A DNA stretch of 64,000 bases from Desarmillaria ectypa (GCA_030407005.1 JAUDYN010000006.1:3348001-3412000); one strand, 5' to 3'. Shown: positions 1 through 10,936, counted from the first letter of the stretch. Program-made: numbers and translations. The notes: generated by a model not told the origin, from the sequence alone.

Positions 1-288
1 GGCATGTAGTTGTGCCAAGGGTGCGGAAAGATAAACTGTGGAGTCTCTAGACTGATCATTTGAAAAGAAAACAGACTAGACCAACTATTGCATGATTATT
101 CACCATTATTCATGACTAGCCAAGAAATCCTTACCAATATACCCTATACCCAGATGATATTTATAGTTTTGCCTCAGTAGTATATAAGTAGTGGGATAGG
201 CACTCATGCAAACCAGGCAAGCCATCCCCACAGTTGAGCCCTCACTGGTAGTAACTGGTGTCCCCAATTAAAGGTTTTTATGCTTAAC
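1..288 (+). mobile_element. Fragment of the 1.36-kb long-LTR family (copy 0)
   Basis: The first 288 bases align nearly base for base with the middle of the long LTRs at 28817-30176 and 45745-47104, including the TATATAAG box and the CCCAATTAAAGG stretch. The match stops at GCTTAAC, where the 5' LTR of gypsy element E1 begins. E1 therefore inserted into an existing long LTR. The start of this copy lies outside the window. Confidence 0.85.
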
Positions 289-714
289 TGTTACAATTTT
301 TCTGTTATCTTATCTTATCCGAGTCATATCCATGACTCATCCATCTAATCAGCCACTGTCCTTACTTCATATCAACACTCTCACTGACCACCACCCCCAT
401 TTATGCAGGATGCCACCCTTGTTCCCTCTCATTAGACCATGATCCATCCGACTCCCACCATCCTTTCAGAAACTGTACTGTTTCCTCATGGACCATATCA
501 TTTCACCTATTAATATACACTGTACTTACAGTATATAAGTAGAGTAAACTTCACCATTGTACTCTATCTTTTGACTAAATTACATTCATACACCTCTTAC
601 TGCACCACACTAAAGACCAGGCCCAGTTCTCTAATATGGGTGATTGTTTGAATGCATAACAGCCTGAGAGAACCACTTATGTCCCAAGTCACATGTCTAA
701 GCAGGGCCATAACA
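289..714 (+). repeat. 5' LTR of gypsy element E1
   Basis: A 426-bp LTR that begins TGTTACAATTTTTC and ends CATAACA. It aligns over its length with the LTRs at 34464-34885 and, inverted, 37799-38223. It has a TATATAAG box at 532-539 and the ACTCTATC motif about 30 bases further on. The matching 3' LTR is absent because E1 is cut off at 3181. Confidence 0.88.
532..539 (+). promoter_or_regulatory. TATA box of the E1 LTR
   Basis: TATATAAG, conserved at the same place in every LTR of this family (for example 34698-34705). Transcription would be expected to start about 30 bases downstream, next to the 566-578 segment that can pair with the priming site at 715-727. Confidence 0.65.
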
Positions 715-727
715 TTAGTCGAAAGAT
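715..727 (+). other. Putative self-priming primer-binding site of E1
   Basis: TTAGTCGAAAGAT lies directly after the 5' LTR. It is complementary, with one mismatch, to ATCTTTTGACTAA at 566-578 in the same LTR, just downstream of the TATA box. No tRNA-type PBS (TGG start) follows the LTR. The arrangement is that of Tf1/sushi elements, where the 5' end of the transcript primes reverse transcription. The mismatch falls at a CpG and could be a later mutation. Confidence 0.6.
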
Positions 728-772
728 TCCCATCCTGCTCCTTCTATGCTAGCCATGAAGTAGCATCTACTC

Positions 773-916
773 ATGACCAATGACAACCAGAACAATAAAC
801 GCACCATCATGATTGGCACTGCTATTGAGGGCACTGCACTCTTAATTTTCTTCACTGCTCTTCTTATATTAACATATGAAGAAGAAGCATGGATACTTCT
901 TCACTGTGAAAGATGA
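773..916 (+). CDS. Small single-span membrane ORF upstream of gag (E1)
   Basis: A 47-codon reading frame with an ATG start. It has a polar, asparagine-rich N-terminus (residues 1-11), one hydrophobic segment (about 12-34) and then an acidic TYEEE turn. It overlaps the first 41 bases of the gag frame, which lies +1 to it. The same small ORF occurs upstream of gag in E7 (45449-45589) and E8 (52927-53088) and, with stops, in E9. Sequence differs between subfamilies, but the membrane segment, the Y-E-E turn and the +1 overlap with gag are kept. It matches no family I recognise. It might anchor Gag to a membrane if a +1 shift joins the two frames, or it might be a separate peptide. Confidence 0.5.
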   Translation: MTNDNQNNKRTIMIGTAIEGTALLIFFTALLILTYEEEAWILLHCER

Positions 917-3181
917 CCCTGACCACCAACTATCTCTCCCTGCCTGCTCTGACACCCCAACCATGTCCTTCCCCAGAGGATACCTCTCACCTGACTGGGA
1001 GAATGAGAAGAAATTCCACTTGTTCACTCCTGGGTCCACTTTGCAGACTCAAACACCTCTGCCTCCTTCACTGAGGATGCATATGAAGCTAAGATGTGAG
1101 CAAGACTTGCAATGTCCCAGCTGGAACAACCCACCCCCACCCCCACTGAAGAATATGCAAGGAACATACAAGCTACATTTGAGGATCCCCCACCTCCATA
1201 CTCCTTCCCTGCTCATCCTCATGCCCCTACCCATACAATTTGACCCCATGACTGGAGAGTACCTTCACAGTTGAACTCCTCCTCCCCTGAGCCCTGAAAC
1301 CCCAACAATACAGGGATGGATCAAAACCATTCCTATGGACCTTGGTTCAGAACTAATCCTGATGACCCCTGGGGAATGGACTCCTCAAACTCTCTCCCCC
1401 TTGTCAAGCTCTCTGACAACTCCAATGGGGAGCTTGACCCCCCAACCCCACCAATCCCCACTGCCCCCAACAGCCCCTTTAACCCAAATGGGGCAGACTA
1501 CAACTGGCCTGACCTCTCTGAGATCAATTGGGACCTATTTGGCCCCTTCAGGACTGCTGCCTGGAACCTTCGACATGCTGACATCGAAGAAAGAATGCTC
1601 TGGACTGAGTCTAGACCTGATATGGATGAGTGGCTGGTGCTCAACTGGGGTGACATCATCCAGGGCACCAATCCCAATGCCACCATTCATGCCCGCATTC
1701 ATATGAACAGGCACTGAAACCTTTTCCCCACTGCTGCTGAGGACTTACTACCAGGGTTACAACCCCAAGATGAGGATGAGCAGTGGGAATTGGAATGCTC
1801 CCTTTGGAGGCTATAGCGACTGAAGGCAGACTAAGAGGCAGAGGAGGGGCAAGACACCCAGTTTTAATTATGGACACTATGACAGGCTGGATTACTTCCA
1901 GCCTCAATATATGAATACTTCAGGCTATCTGCCTGATATCCCAGTCACAAGACCATGTCCCTTGCCCAACTTGCTGCCACACAGTTGGGCATGTCAACAA
2001 GGATACCATCCTTATCAGGGTGGTAGTCTTCTATTTGCAGGTATGGGAGAAGATATGATGACAGAAACCCACCCTGCAGAACCTCCCTCTTTGCTGAAAA
2101 CCATGAAGGAACTATGACAGCATGTCAGAAACATGCTAGTCAAGAAGGAAAAATGCATTCAAGAAATGCACAATGAGCTCGCAAGAGAGGAAGCAGCTCA
2201 AGAAGGTATGGAGGAATACCTTCGAAAGGAGAAAGGGAAGGAGCTGGAGTGAGGCAGACTGACAGATCCTCCAAGGGGATATCCTCCTGTCAGATCAAGA
2301 GCAGACTAATATTCAATCCCAAGACCACCCCCCAGTAAGGGTCTCCCTGACCCTATTCCCAATCCAGTCAGAAACATGCCTGCTGAGGCCTCTTACTTGA
2401 GTATCAAACTGACTCTTGTCAAGGTCCCTGCCCCATTCAAAGAGGATCATGACAATATTGAATGCTTCATAGGTGATTGCATCACTTATTTTAAGGTGTT
2501 CCATCACTATTTCCAGGTGCTATTGCATCTGGTATTGTTTGCAACCTCTCATTTTAAAGGGGCTGCCAAGGACTGGTGGGTCTACAAGAGACCCAAATCC
2601 TGGGTCAGTGACTCGTATGATGGGACTGCTGCTTATTTCCACTATCCTGATTGGAGCGACTTCATCAACATGGTCTTGTGACAATTCCAAGACCCCACAA
2701 TTGAAGAAGTACATGAAAAGAGGATGTTCAACCTCAAAATGGGAACACAAGCAGCTTCCCATTACTTCCAGAAGCTGGAAGAAGAGGTGAAACTGGCAGG
2801 TCAGCAGACCGATAAAAATGAGCATGGCACCATAGTGAAGGCCATACATCTAGGAGTTCCTTCCTCCTACACAACCTTCATATCCAACATGGGTGTCAAC
2901 ATCCCACACTCATATCCAGAGTGAAAGAAGTGAATCTTGCACATGTATGAAGAGCAACAGTGCAAATGGGTCTTTGACCAGACCACCAGCATGCCCAGGG
3001 ATGGGCAGAAGAAGGATTCCCATCCCAACAACAACACCCTAGTAGCAAGAACACTACTGGGGTGACAAGTTACTCAGTGCCAAAACTGACAATCAAAGCT
3101 GGAATCAGTCAGGATGCTGGAACAGGCAGGTGGATGACATATGGAGGGGTGGGGAAGCCCATGGACATTGTTCGATGATGA
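876..3181 (+). pseudogene. gag of gypsy element E1, broken
   Basis: One frame runs from ATG 876 to the truncation and is interrupted by stops (for example 1272-1274, 2115-2117, 2679-2681 and 2922-2924). The first 400 or so residues are proline-, serine- and threonine-rich. A charged helical stretch follows (about 2118-2250). The conserved capsid-like retrotransposon gag domain covers about 2376-2924, with WWVYKRP, FHYPDW, DPTIEEVHEK and YFQKLEEE motifs. The stop before QFQDPTIEE sits where E9 has glutamine. The copy is cut at GGVGKPMDI by a long LTR before the zinc knuckle, and no pol follows. It packaged element RNA when intact; it is now a relic. Confidence 0.85.
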
Positions 3182-4640
3182 TGATATGCTTGGTAACAGC
3201 AAGTGACAAAAGAATTAGAGAATGGCAATGAACACCAATCACACTAAACCTCTTACTACTCTACACTTAATCACCAATATTGAATTCGGGCGGTTTTGAG
3301 TATGATGGAAGCACTCTGCAGACTTCAATAATCAAGTACAATTGTCTTAAAGACATTTTATTCATTACTAGTGAGTTTATACAAAGTACTACTCATACTA
3401 GTGGAGTGGTTAAGACACAATTGGATAAGAGTGACTTGGTTTGAGCTACTGCACTCATTCTGACTGAAACTGCTTCAGACTGGTGGCACTCTTGGCCCTA
3501 TACTGCTTCCTACAAGTGATAAACACTTGACCAGTCGCACTCTTGGCTGACTAGTGGCACTCTTGGCCTAAGAATAAACTGATGGCACTCTTGGCCCTAT
3601 ACTGCTTCCTACAAGTGATAAACACTTGACTAGCTGCACTCTTGGCTAACTAGTGGCACTCTTAGCCTAAGAATAAACTATAACTCTGAGAACTTTGCTT
3701 GAACTAACTTCAAAACACTCCGGACCTTTGCAGGACACAACAGTGACTCTAATGGACTTCAATTCAATGCAATTCTATGGGCGACTTAGCAACTATTAAT
3801 CACTTCGTCGAGGTTAAGCACAAAAGCCTTTAATTGGGGACACCAGTTACTACCAGTGAGGGCTCAACTGCAGGGATGGCTTGCCTGCTTTGCATGAGCA
3901 CCCATCCCACTACTTATATACTACTGAGGCAAAACTTTAAATATCATCTGGGTATAGGGTATATTGGTAAGGATTTCTTGGCTAGTCACGAATAATGGTG
4001 AATAATCACACAATAGTCGGTCTAGTCTGTTTTCTTTTCAAATATTCAGTCTAGAGACTCCACAGTTGGTCTTTCCACACCCTTGGCACAACTACAGGCC
4101 CTAGTAACGCAGTTATATGGATATCCAGATATTGGTGTCTGTAACAGCTATCCGATCATGATCGAGAGTGCAGTCCGGCTCCACTAGCATCAATCATAAG
4201 AGATCTATATCGAAATAGTCGGATCTGGGCTCAAGGTTAATCCATTCCTAATTTATTTCCAAGTCCTGTTTCAAGATTGCCATGTGACTAGTTATCCTGA
4301 CTTAGGCGTTTATGCCCAGTCTGGGCTGCTAGTGACAGAACTTGACGAGATCTGTGTACTCTGCTCCTGGTTTTTGTGTGCTAGTAGCATTCTTTATTTG
4401 CTAGTGGCTGTATTTCACTTAGTCCTGCTAGCATTTGAGTTACTAGTCTGGCCGGCTGGTAGATTTAACCCACTAATGGTGTTGCATCTAAGTCCTGGCT
4501 CTACCAGTTGCTTACTGCTTTTAACTATCAGCTCAAAGCCTCAGCTATAGTCCTCTATGTATCACTAGTATAGGATAGATGTGCAATAGTATTGTTACAA
4601 AATTGCAAAATCTAGGTGTGAATGCATAGATGGCATATCA
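3182..4640 (-). mobile_element. Solo long LTR, copy 1, with internal duplication
   Basis: Inverted relative to copies 2 and 3. It runs from TGATATGC to GCATATCA (plus-strand ends) and is 1459 bp long, against 1360 bp in the other copies. The extra 99 bp is a tandem duplication at 3484-3681. Left flank is E1 gag on the plus strand; right flank is a chromodomain of another gypsy family. No target duplication is visible, so at least one flank was replaced by recombination. Confidence 0.85.
3484..3681. repeat. Two tandem 99-bp units inside long LTR copy 1
   Basis: TGGCACTCTTGGCCCTATAC starts at 3484 and again at 3583. The two 99-bp units differ at a few positions. The other three full copies have only one unit, so the duplication happened in this copy. 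The unit itself contains three short GGCACTCTTGGCC-like repeats that could have promoted slippage. Confidence 0.85.
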
Positions 4641-5059
4641 CTGGTCAAATGGAAAGACTATGAATCTGAAGAAAATCAGTGGGTCACTGAGAGAAATCTA
4701 GGCAATACAAAAGAAGTGATTGCCAAGTACCTCAAAGCAAAAAATGCTATAGAAGTTCAAGCAGTTATAGTCACTCCTGCTAAAGCCATGGCTATCATAG
4801 ATACAAGGAAAACCAGAACTAGATGGCAATATTTAGTCAAGAAATATTTATACATCAAATACTAGTACTATAAGGAGGAAATTCCAGAGTAAGACATGCT
4901 CATCACTGACTACTGGAAGGTTAATACCCAAGATGGGGATAAGAGAGATGACTAATAAAATGAAGATGATGAGGCACAAAATGCACAAGGAATCCCTTTG
5001 GAGAGACTGATAGTTAGGTCATAATAACAGTTGAGATGCCTGTCTTAACAAGAGGGTAT
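4641..5059 (+). pseudogene. C-terminus of a second-family chromovirus pol (chromodomain remnant)
   Basis: The plus frame encodes a chromodomain: LVKWKDYESEENQWV, then ERNLGNTKEVIAKYL. A second chromo-like stretch follows (QYLVKKY ... LITDYWK) with stops. Upstream pol is missing because the long LTR ends at 4640. The coding part ends just before a purine tract (AAGAGGGTA) and the LTR at 5060, the normal layout at the 3' end of a gypsy element. In living elements this domain steers the integrase to chromatin marks. Confidence 0.75.
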
Positions 5060-5515
5060 TGTTATAATTTCACCTATTTTTCATAGTTATCTTATCTTAT
5101 TGCATCTTTTATCTAGGTACTGATCTTATCACCTCTAATCTCAGTGCCAATCATGGATCATAGACTGACTGCCTCATTATTAGCAAGCAATAACAAGCCA
5201 TTGTCCTACAGCTTATGATGGTCACTTTGCTATACCATTGTCTTCATTGTTTCATGCATAGTTGCCTGTTATTCACTTCTATTATTAGGACTAGAACTTT
5301 CATATATAAGTAGGATAGCTCTTGCTGTATTATCTCCAGCTTTGAGCTAAGTTTAATCTACACTAAACTTTCTTGTCAACTCATCTCTCTCATCTAAGGC
5401 TATATTCTTAGTCTTGAACCCTCATCAATAATATTCTAGGACTCACTGGATGACTGTATGAATGTGATACAGCCTAGTGTTTATCTTTGTTGTTTAGCAG
5501 AGTTTGAGTCTAACT
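5060..5515 (+). repeat. 3' LTR of the second-family chromovirus
   Basis: Begins TGTTATAATTTCACC directly after a polypurine tract. The first 170 bases are homologous to the fragment at 14656-14823. It contains ATATATAAGTAGG-like promoter sequence at about 5300. The 3' end is uncertain: no clean TAACA end is seen, and long-LTR sequence begins near 5516. Confidence 0.6.
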
Positions 5516-5860
5516 GGCTAGTCAAGTGTTTATCACTTGTAGGAAGCAGTATAGAGCCAAGAGTGCCACCAGTCTAAAGCAGTTTCAGTCAGAATAAGTG
5601 TAGTAGCTCAAACCAAGTCACTCTTTATCCAATTATGTCTTGCCCACCCACTAGTATGAGTAGTACTTTGTATAACTCACTAGTAATGAATAAAATGTCT
5701 TTAAACAACTTTACTTGATTATTAAAGTCTGCAGAGTGCTTCCATCATATTTGAAACCACTCAAATTCAATATATTGGTGATTAAGTGTAGAGTAGTAAG
5801 AGGTTTAGTGTGATTAGTGTTCATTGCAGTTCCCTAATTCTTTTGTCACTTGCCATTTAC
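5516..5860 (+). mobile_element. 3' part of another long-LTR copy
   Basis: Matches the last third of the long LTR (GTCAAGTGTTTATCACTTG through TTCTTTTGTCACT), equivalent to about 29826-30155. It is more diverged than the other copies and lacks the terminal CACATCA. It may be the other half of copy 0 or a separate old insertion. Confidence 0.7.
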
Positions 5861-6935
5861 TCAATATTATGCTTAGTGAGGGAGATGTCTTGGGCTCCTT
5901 ATCAGAGAGCTTCATTGTGATGCTGATCATATTCAAAGGATGCTTGAAGTCTGTATGTTATATGTTTGCTGTTGTCAAGAGGTGATAGCATATAGTTGGT
6001 GAGGAGTCAGTAATAGTAATGTGGCCACTGTGTATAGCCACTTTGGTGATTGGTGATGGCTTCTTCTTCAAATGCCCTGGCCTGCTCCTGTAGGACACTT
6101 TTGATAGCATTCTAGTACTGCCTTCAGTGATATGTCTCATTGTTTTTACCTGGTAGTTAGCTGCTAATAGTGCAGCAAGCATCATTAGTGAATATATACT
6201 CCCAGCAATACTGGTTCCATGCTTCCTACATGTGAATGTCAAGTTGATAGAGATGCTCAATAAGCTTGTTGTGGTGCTCTCCAGTACTAAGACAGTTCTC
6301 AGCATGTGAAAGCTTAGCTGGTTTCATTGGTTGATAGAAGCTGCCAAAGTCAATGGAGGTGGTCTGCTGGAGGACCCTTCTATAATTGTTGACAGTGAGT
6401 TCCTGTAGGGCTGCTTCAGTGTGGTTGTACCTGAGAGTGAGAGAATCAGGTCATTTAATGATGATATGAGCACTGAAGGCCTTGTACTCAGACTGAGTGG
6501 AGAAGTGAGAGTGGTAAGATCCTTCATTATTGGAGAAGGGGATATCAATAGTAGAGAGGGGATCTGCATACAATCTGAGTGAGTTACAGACTCTGAGGCC
6601 CAGGCTAAATCTGCTTAAGATTTTACTTCCTTGACTGGACTCAGTATCAAGGATCACTGAAACTGGATTTTGGGAATGTTTCTTAAGGAGGATTTATCTT
6701 CCTTCTTCCCCAATATCCATTCTAGTGAGTTGATGATTGATTGTATCCAACTCTTCTTTCATTTAGGATAAGAGACAGAGTATTGTGAAGACTGATCCTT
6801 AGTGCTAGATGGCAACATAATAGCATGGGAGGTAGATATAGGGATAGGGGTTTGAGTTTTGTTAAATAGGTCAGAAGAGTCATGTTATTCATAAGCATAT
6901 TTCATAGGAATAACAAAAGAAAAGTAAGAAAAGGG
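5861..6935. other. Unrecognised degraded sequence, probably old transposon
   Basis: The minus strand holds several short open stretches (5958-6305, 6324-6569, 6451-6657) rich in Ser, Leu and Thr, with no motif I recognise and frequent stops between them. AT content resembles the surrounding transposons rather than the host segment at 9-12.5 kb. No gene is called here. Confidence 0.3.
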
Positions 6936-6939
6936 TGTT

Positions 6940-7950
6940 CCTGAAGCAATCATAGTTGGACACAAGTGTACCTATAAAGAAAGAGTACCCAAGAATAGTA
7001 AGGTTGATAAAATCAAGAATTGGGGGCTATATCAGGACTTGACAGACATCCACTCATTCCTTAAAACTGCTGAAATCACATGAATTCATATCTGCAACTA
7101 TAACTTGCTTGCATGACCACTAGTCAATCTCACTTACAAAAAGGTTGAATTCTATTAGGGCTCTGATCAAGATGCTGCTCAAAAAGCCTTGAAAAATACA
7201 ATCATCAAATCACCTGCTCTCTATCTCATAGACTACAAATTGGATGCTCCTGTCATCCTAGCAGTTGATACAAGCTCTCAAGTGGTCAGATACACTATCT
7301 TTCAAGAAGACCCACAAAATGCAAAATAAAGATACCTGTCCTGCTTTGGTTTGATACTGCTCAATAACACAGAGTCCAAATATAGCTAGCCCAAGCTCAA
7401 ACTCTATGGCCTATATAGGGCATTGAAGGAGGCTGCTATATGGATAAATAGGGTTAAGAGCTTAGTGGTTAAAGTAGATGCTACAGCCATCAAAAGAATG
7501 ATCAATAATCCAGACATGAATCCAAGTGTGGTAATCAACCAATGGGTAGCAGGCATACTTCTGTTTGATTTTAAACTTGTGCATATCCCTAGGACAAAAC
7601 ATAGCATGAATGGTTTATCCAGGCACTGTCCACAAAATGAGAATAAGCCTGCTGAGAGAGATGACCCCAAATGGGTGGATAATATATATGGGTTTATCCA
7701 CATCATCAACTCACTCATGAAGGAGCTTGCATCTGGTTGAAAAATACTATCTCCAATGCATGTATTTGCTATAAAAAAGAGAGATGGTGTTAGTGACTGA
7801 CTTGACAAACAAGGTCAAATATCTAAGCTGCTTTACATTCAGGCAGTCACCTATGGTGTTATCACTAATCTGTATGAGTATGGAAACTAATGTCTTAGTT
7901 GATCAAAGAGGAGAATCAGACAGTGAAGTTGGGAGATACTTTAAAGAGAA
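6940..7950 (+). pseudogene. Gypsy RT C-terminus and RNase H fragment, third lineage
   Basis: A plus-frame remnant. It includes the RT/RNase H linker (SPALYLIDY, then DAPVILAVDTSSQ), the PKLKLYGLYRALK segment, and LVHIPRTKHSMNGLSRHCP followed by WVDNIYGFIH. This series is typical of the abundant gypsy polyproteins of Agaricomycetes and differs clearly from E1-E10. The longest open run is 7423-7740. Several TGA/TAG stops and loss of both flanks make it a relic. RNase H would have removed the RNA strand during reverse transcription. Confidence 0.65.
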
Positions 7951-8323
7951 GTATAGGATTAAATCTTAGTCCAAAGCTGAGGCTTAAGGCCACAGCTTCA
8001 TCTACTTATATACATATTCAGGTATGCTAATAATAAGTACATATAATGCAATGTCTGTATGGTTTCCTTGTGGTATCCAGGTCTGAAACAATGAATGTGG
8101 TGAGGTATAAGAGTGTTGCAGCAATCCATGCTGAGTGAGTCTGATATGAGTGCAATAACTAGACTGAAAGAAAGAAAATAAGTGAGGCTGCAGTAGATCA
8201 TGGTGTCCATGCCTATCTATCCTGGTATAAGTGTGTACTGCTGAGGTGATATTGTTGACTAAGTGCCTGGCACTTAGATGAAAGCTAGACACCTGGATAA
8301 GATAAAGGGAAAACCCATAATAA
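7951..8323 (-). other. Possible start of a copia-type internal region, no coding signal
   Basis: The sequence lies downstream (minus strand) of the primer-binding site at 8324-8337, so it should be the leader of a copia-like element. I see no gag motif in it. The element's coding region is missing or was replaced by the gypsy fragment to the left. Confidence 0.3.
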
Positions 8324-8337
8324 GATCCTGATACCAA
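8324..8337 (-). other. Primer-binding site of copia type (initiator tRNA-Met)
   Basis: The minus strand reads TTGGTATCAGGATC. The core TTGGTATCAG is the usual copia priming site, complementary to the 3' end of initiator methionine tRNA. It lies next to the inner end of the putative LTR at 8338-8945. Confidence 0.55.
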
Positions 8338-8945
8338 TATCAAGGTCACTTGCCTCACTGACAATTGAGCTACCTCAAGCACTGGTGGAAGAATGGGTAT
8401 GGGTTGTATGGGTATTATGAATATACCAGTATGTTAACATCTTCTAAATTCATTGATTCCCTTTCTCTAGTTTGTTCTATCACTGTTCCCCATCCTACCC
8501 CATCTGACACAAAGACCAAAACCTCCTCAGAATATGCTGTGGATTGAGATATAATGACTTGTGCCACTGTTTGTATGCTGAGCAGGGCAGCGAGCTCTCC
8601 CTATGCTGTATTTGCATGTATCCCAGTTGGTTTAGTCTTAGTCAAGGTTGAGGTAACTGAGCTAGGACATTCCATTTTTTTTGACATCTTTCATTCTAGA
8701 ATATATCTATATACACAAAGTTACTGTCTATGGGCTCTGGCGATGTGAGAAAACATGTGTGGTTACCCCTCTTTCATATTTGTATCTGATTGATATTGAA
8801 ATTTGATTTTAGCTTCTTCTTGCCTTCATACCACAAGCACCAAGCCCAAGCCTTCTCTTACGAGCCCCATAAGTGGTCTTTTCATTGTCTGCACTGAATC
8901 TATCCCTAGATACATATTATTTCTCATACTATAACAATCCCAACA
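8338..8945 (-). repeat. Copia-like LTR
   Basis: Read on the minus strand, the segment starts TGTTGGGATTGTTATAG at 8945 and ends next to the priming site at 8338, giving about 608 bp. The end reads TGATA rather than CA, which a C-to-T change could explain. No second copy is present for comparison, so the limits rest on the start motif and priming site only. Confidence 0.45.
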
Positions 8946-9371
8946 CAACACCTGGCCAATCAGTAAGAGACTCACAACCTCGCGTATTGTCTACGCCCGC
9001 TTCGATGTACACTGCGCCACTGTATGTGTGCAGTCTGTTGCGAATGCGACACAGCTTGAACAACGATTGCCCGGCGTGGTAGCACTATCGTCTGTACTGA
9101 GTGTTTCGTAATTTTTAAAAGCCAGGAAAAGCTCATAATTATACATTTAACTAGGAGGAAATATATCAGCGACAGAAAAAGCATTAACAAGCACAGACTT
9201 GTCGCTGGGCTGGCAATCCGAGCAGATTACCGCTTTCTGCGCGCTTTGCCGGTGGACTGTGTGCTATTAAAAGTGTCGTGTCGATTCTGCGGAAAGTCCA
9301 GCGCTCGGCATTGCCGAAACACATCACCATCACAGATTCCGGTGCAGATTGGAGTCAAACGTGACCCCGTA
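8946..9371. other. Host-like DNA with no confident gene
   Basis: Base composition rises and CpG sites become common here, unlike the transposons on either side. The minus strand near 9190-9230 can encode ICSDC, which might be the second half of the zinc-cluster motif noted at 9375-9440. No continuous gene model could be built. Confidence 0.3.
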
Positions 9372-9749
9372 TCAATTGTTGAGGGAGCTCATCTTTCTTT
9401 TTACGGCACCTATCGCATGCGCCGGTCGACCTCCGATCGTTTGCAATCGAGAGAGATAAAAATGTCTCTCCTCTGCTTCGTCAGCACCGTACGTCAGTCT
9501 TCGTATCCTCGGCGGCCCGATATCCGAGTTCAACTGACCAGCATGAATGCTAGAGACTTGTTGTAATTTCATAGGGTTCTCTGCCCATACGCTCTGTCTT
9601 TTCAGCGCCCATATTGCAAAACATTTCTCAAACTCAGCATGGTACAGGTCTGTCCATTCTTTAGTCTCATCTGTTGGAATGCTCATGTGGGACCGAGCCT
9701 TTACAAGAAGGCAGTACCTGAAAGGTCTTGGGATCATGTCCACCCGCAT
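9372..9749 (-). CDS. ORF of unknown function, possibly an exon
   Basis: A 125-codon open frame in CpG-rich host-like DNA. An acceptor-like CCCCGCAG lies just upstream on the minus strand, so it may be an internal exon rather than a complete gene. The N-terminal half (PFRYCLLVKARS, then WTDLYHAEFEKCFAIW) looks protein-like but matches no family I know. The last third overlaps, in another frame, a CDRCRKKK zinc-cluster motif, so the two readings compete. No promoter or neighbouring exon could be fixed. Confidence 0.3.
   Translation of the reverse strand: MRVDMIPRPFRYCLLVKARSHMSIPTDETKEWTDLYHAEFEKCFAIWALKRQSVWAENPMKLQQVSSIHAGQLNSDIGPPRIRRLTYGADEAEERHFYLSRLQTIGGRPAHAIGAVKRKMSSLNN
9375..9440 (-). 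pseudogene. Possible Zn2Cys6 transcription-factor N-terminus relic
   Basis: One minus-strand frame reads RRSTGACDRCRKKK, which fits the first half of a fungal binuclear zinc cluster (C-x2-C followed by basic residues). The frame has no in-frame ATG nearby and runs into a stop soon after DELPQQ. A CSDC pair about 190 bases downstream could supply the second half if an intron intervened. It may be a gene fragment or chance. Confidence 0.3.
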
Positions 9750-9961
9750 ATACTTATGCTGCGGGGAGGAAGTACAAAAGGTGATGGAGATTAAATGCGG
9801 GAGCTACAGCCAATTTTAGGACGATGCACTGGTTTTCCTCGAGGTGCTGCGTACTTCACAGTATTATAACACTGAAACGAATCCAACTTCTTCGCAGTCA
9901 ACCACCTTCCTTCCCTCATCCTTGCGTCTGTACCGGAATTTTCTCGACTTGAAATACAGTC

Positions 9962-10680
9962 ATGCATTGGCATCATTTCCTCTGCTGCTTGCCCCTCCGT
10001 TTAGGTGTTTTGGTAGGCATTCTCTCCCCTATGATCATCAACAATGCTGAATTTTCAGTAGATTATCGCCGCTTTAACTCTTGCTGGTAGCGCTCTAGTT
10101 GCTATAGGCGCTTGGATTAATGTCCATAACATCATCAATCACACACTTGAGCTCTCAAAATCCGGAGAAATTACGGTGTACATCCTCGCTGCTGTGTACA
10201 CTCTTGTTGCCATTATATCTCTCCTTGGGTGAATATTCCCCCATTGAAGTCTCTATGTTAAACTGACGCCTGTAAAGGCTAGTGGGTGCCTTGACAGCGA
10301 GGCCAGGCCTCGTATCAATGTTCAATAGTCTGCAAATAGGGTCATTCATCGTCAGTTTGGCGATTGGTGCATACTCGTTATACCTTCTATTCAGCAACAA
10401 GTATGAGATCGACACCTCTAATTGCGTAAGGTATGTCGATGCTAGCACCAATACCGCCAAGCAAGTCTGCAATACACGCTCAAAGTATCAAAGGCTGTCG
10501 TTGTAGTCATCTATGCAATTATATGGCTTATTCAATTCTGTTCGTGGACTTTTAATATCATCTCTGCAAATTTTTGACCCCTTTGTTCTTGCAGATGGCC
10601 TCTTTATTGTGCGCAGCTACGTTCGGGAACTAGAGGAGAAAAGGTTCGCGAGGTACAAGTATGTGACAGTTACACCATGA
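9962..10680 (+). pseudogene. Four-span membrane protein gene, copy 1 (one-base frameshift)
   Basis: Exons 9962-10012, 10062-10228, 10278-10539 and 10595-10680 are separated by GT-AG introns of 49, 49 and 55 bp; the second has a CTGAC branch site. Phases agree, and with the base missing near 10476 restored the model has 188 codons. Four hydrophobic segments are predicted: about residues 8-37, 57-82, 92-114 and 132-150, followed by a basic tail (RSYVRELEEKRFARY). The second copy at 61538-62235 shows the missing base. Here the frameshift ends translation at 10504-10506, losing the last span and tail. The family is unknown; four spans with cysteines in the loop resemble tetraspanin-like fungal proteins. 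It converges on the hydrolase gene. Confidence 0.65.
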
Positions 10681-10936
10681 GGCATTTTGTGATGCTTGCA
10701 TTGTAAATTTTACGGATACCAATGAACGCATAATACAACACAAATAGAATGCATATTTTCTGAACGGTATCTATGCCTGAGTGCAAAGGCAGCCTTTGCC
10801 AATTTAAGGCCTAATGCGCCTCCAGTACCACACAAGTACTATATTTTCTGCCTTATCTTCGGGTACACTCTTCCATCTTCTTTTATATTACATCTTCCGC
10901 TAAGACATCAAAGGATTATCAAGGATATGCTTACAA

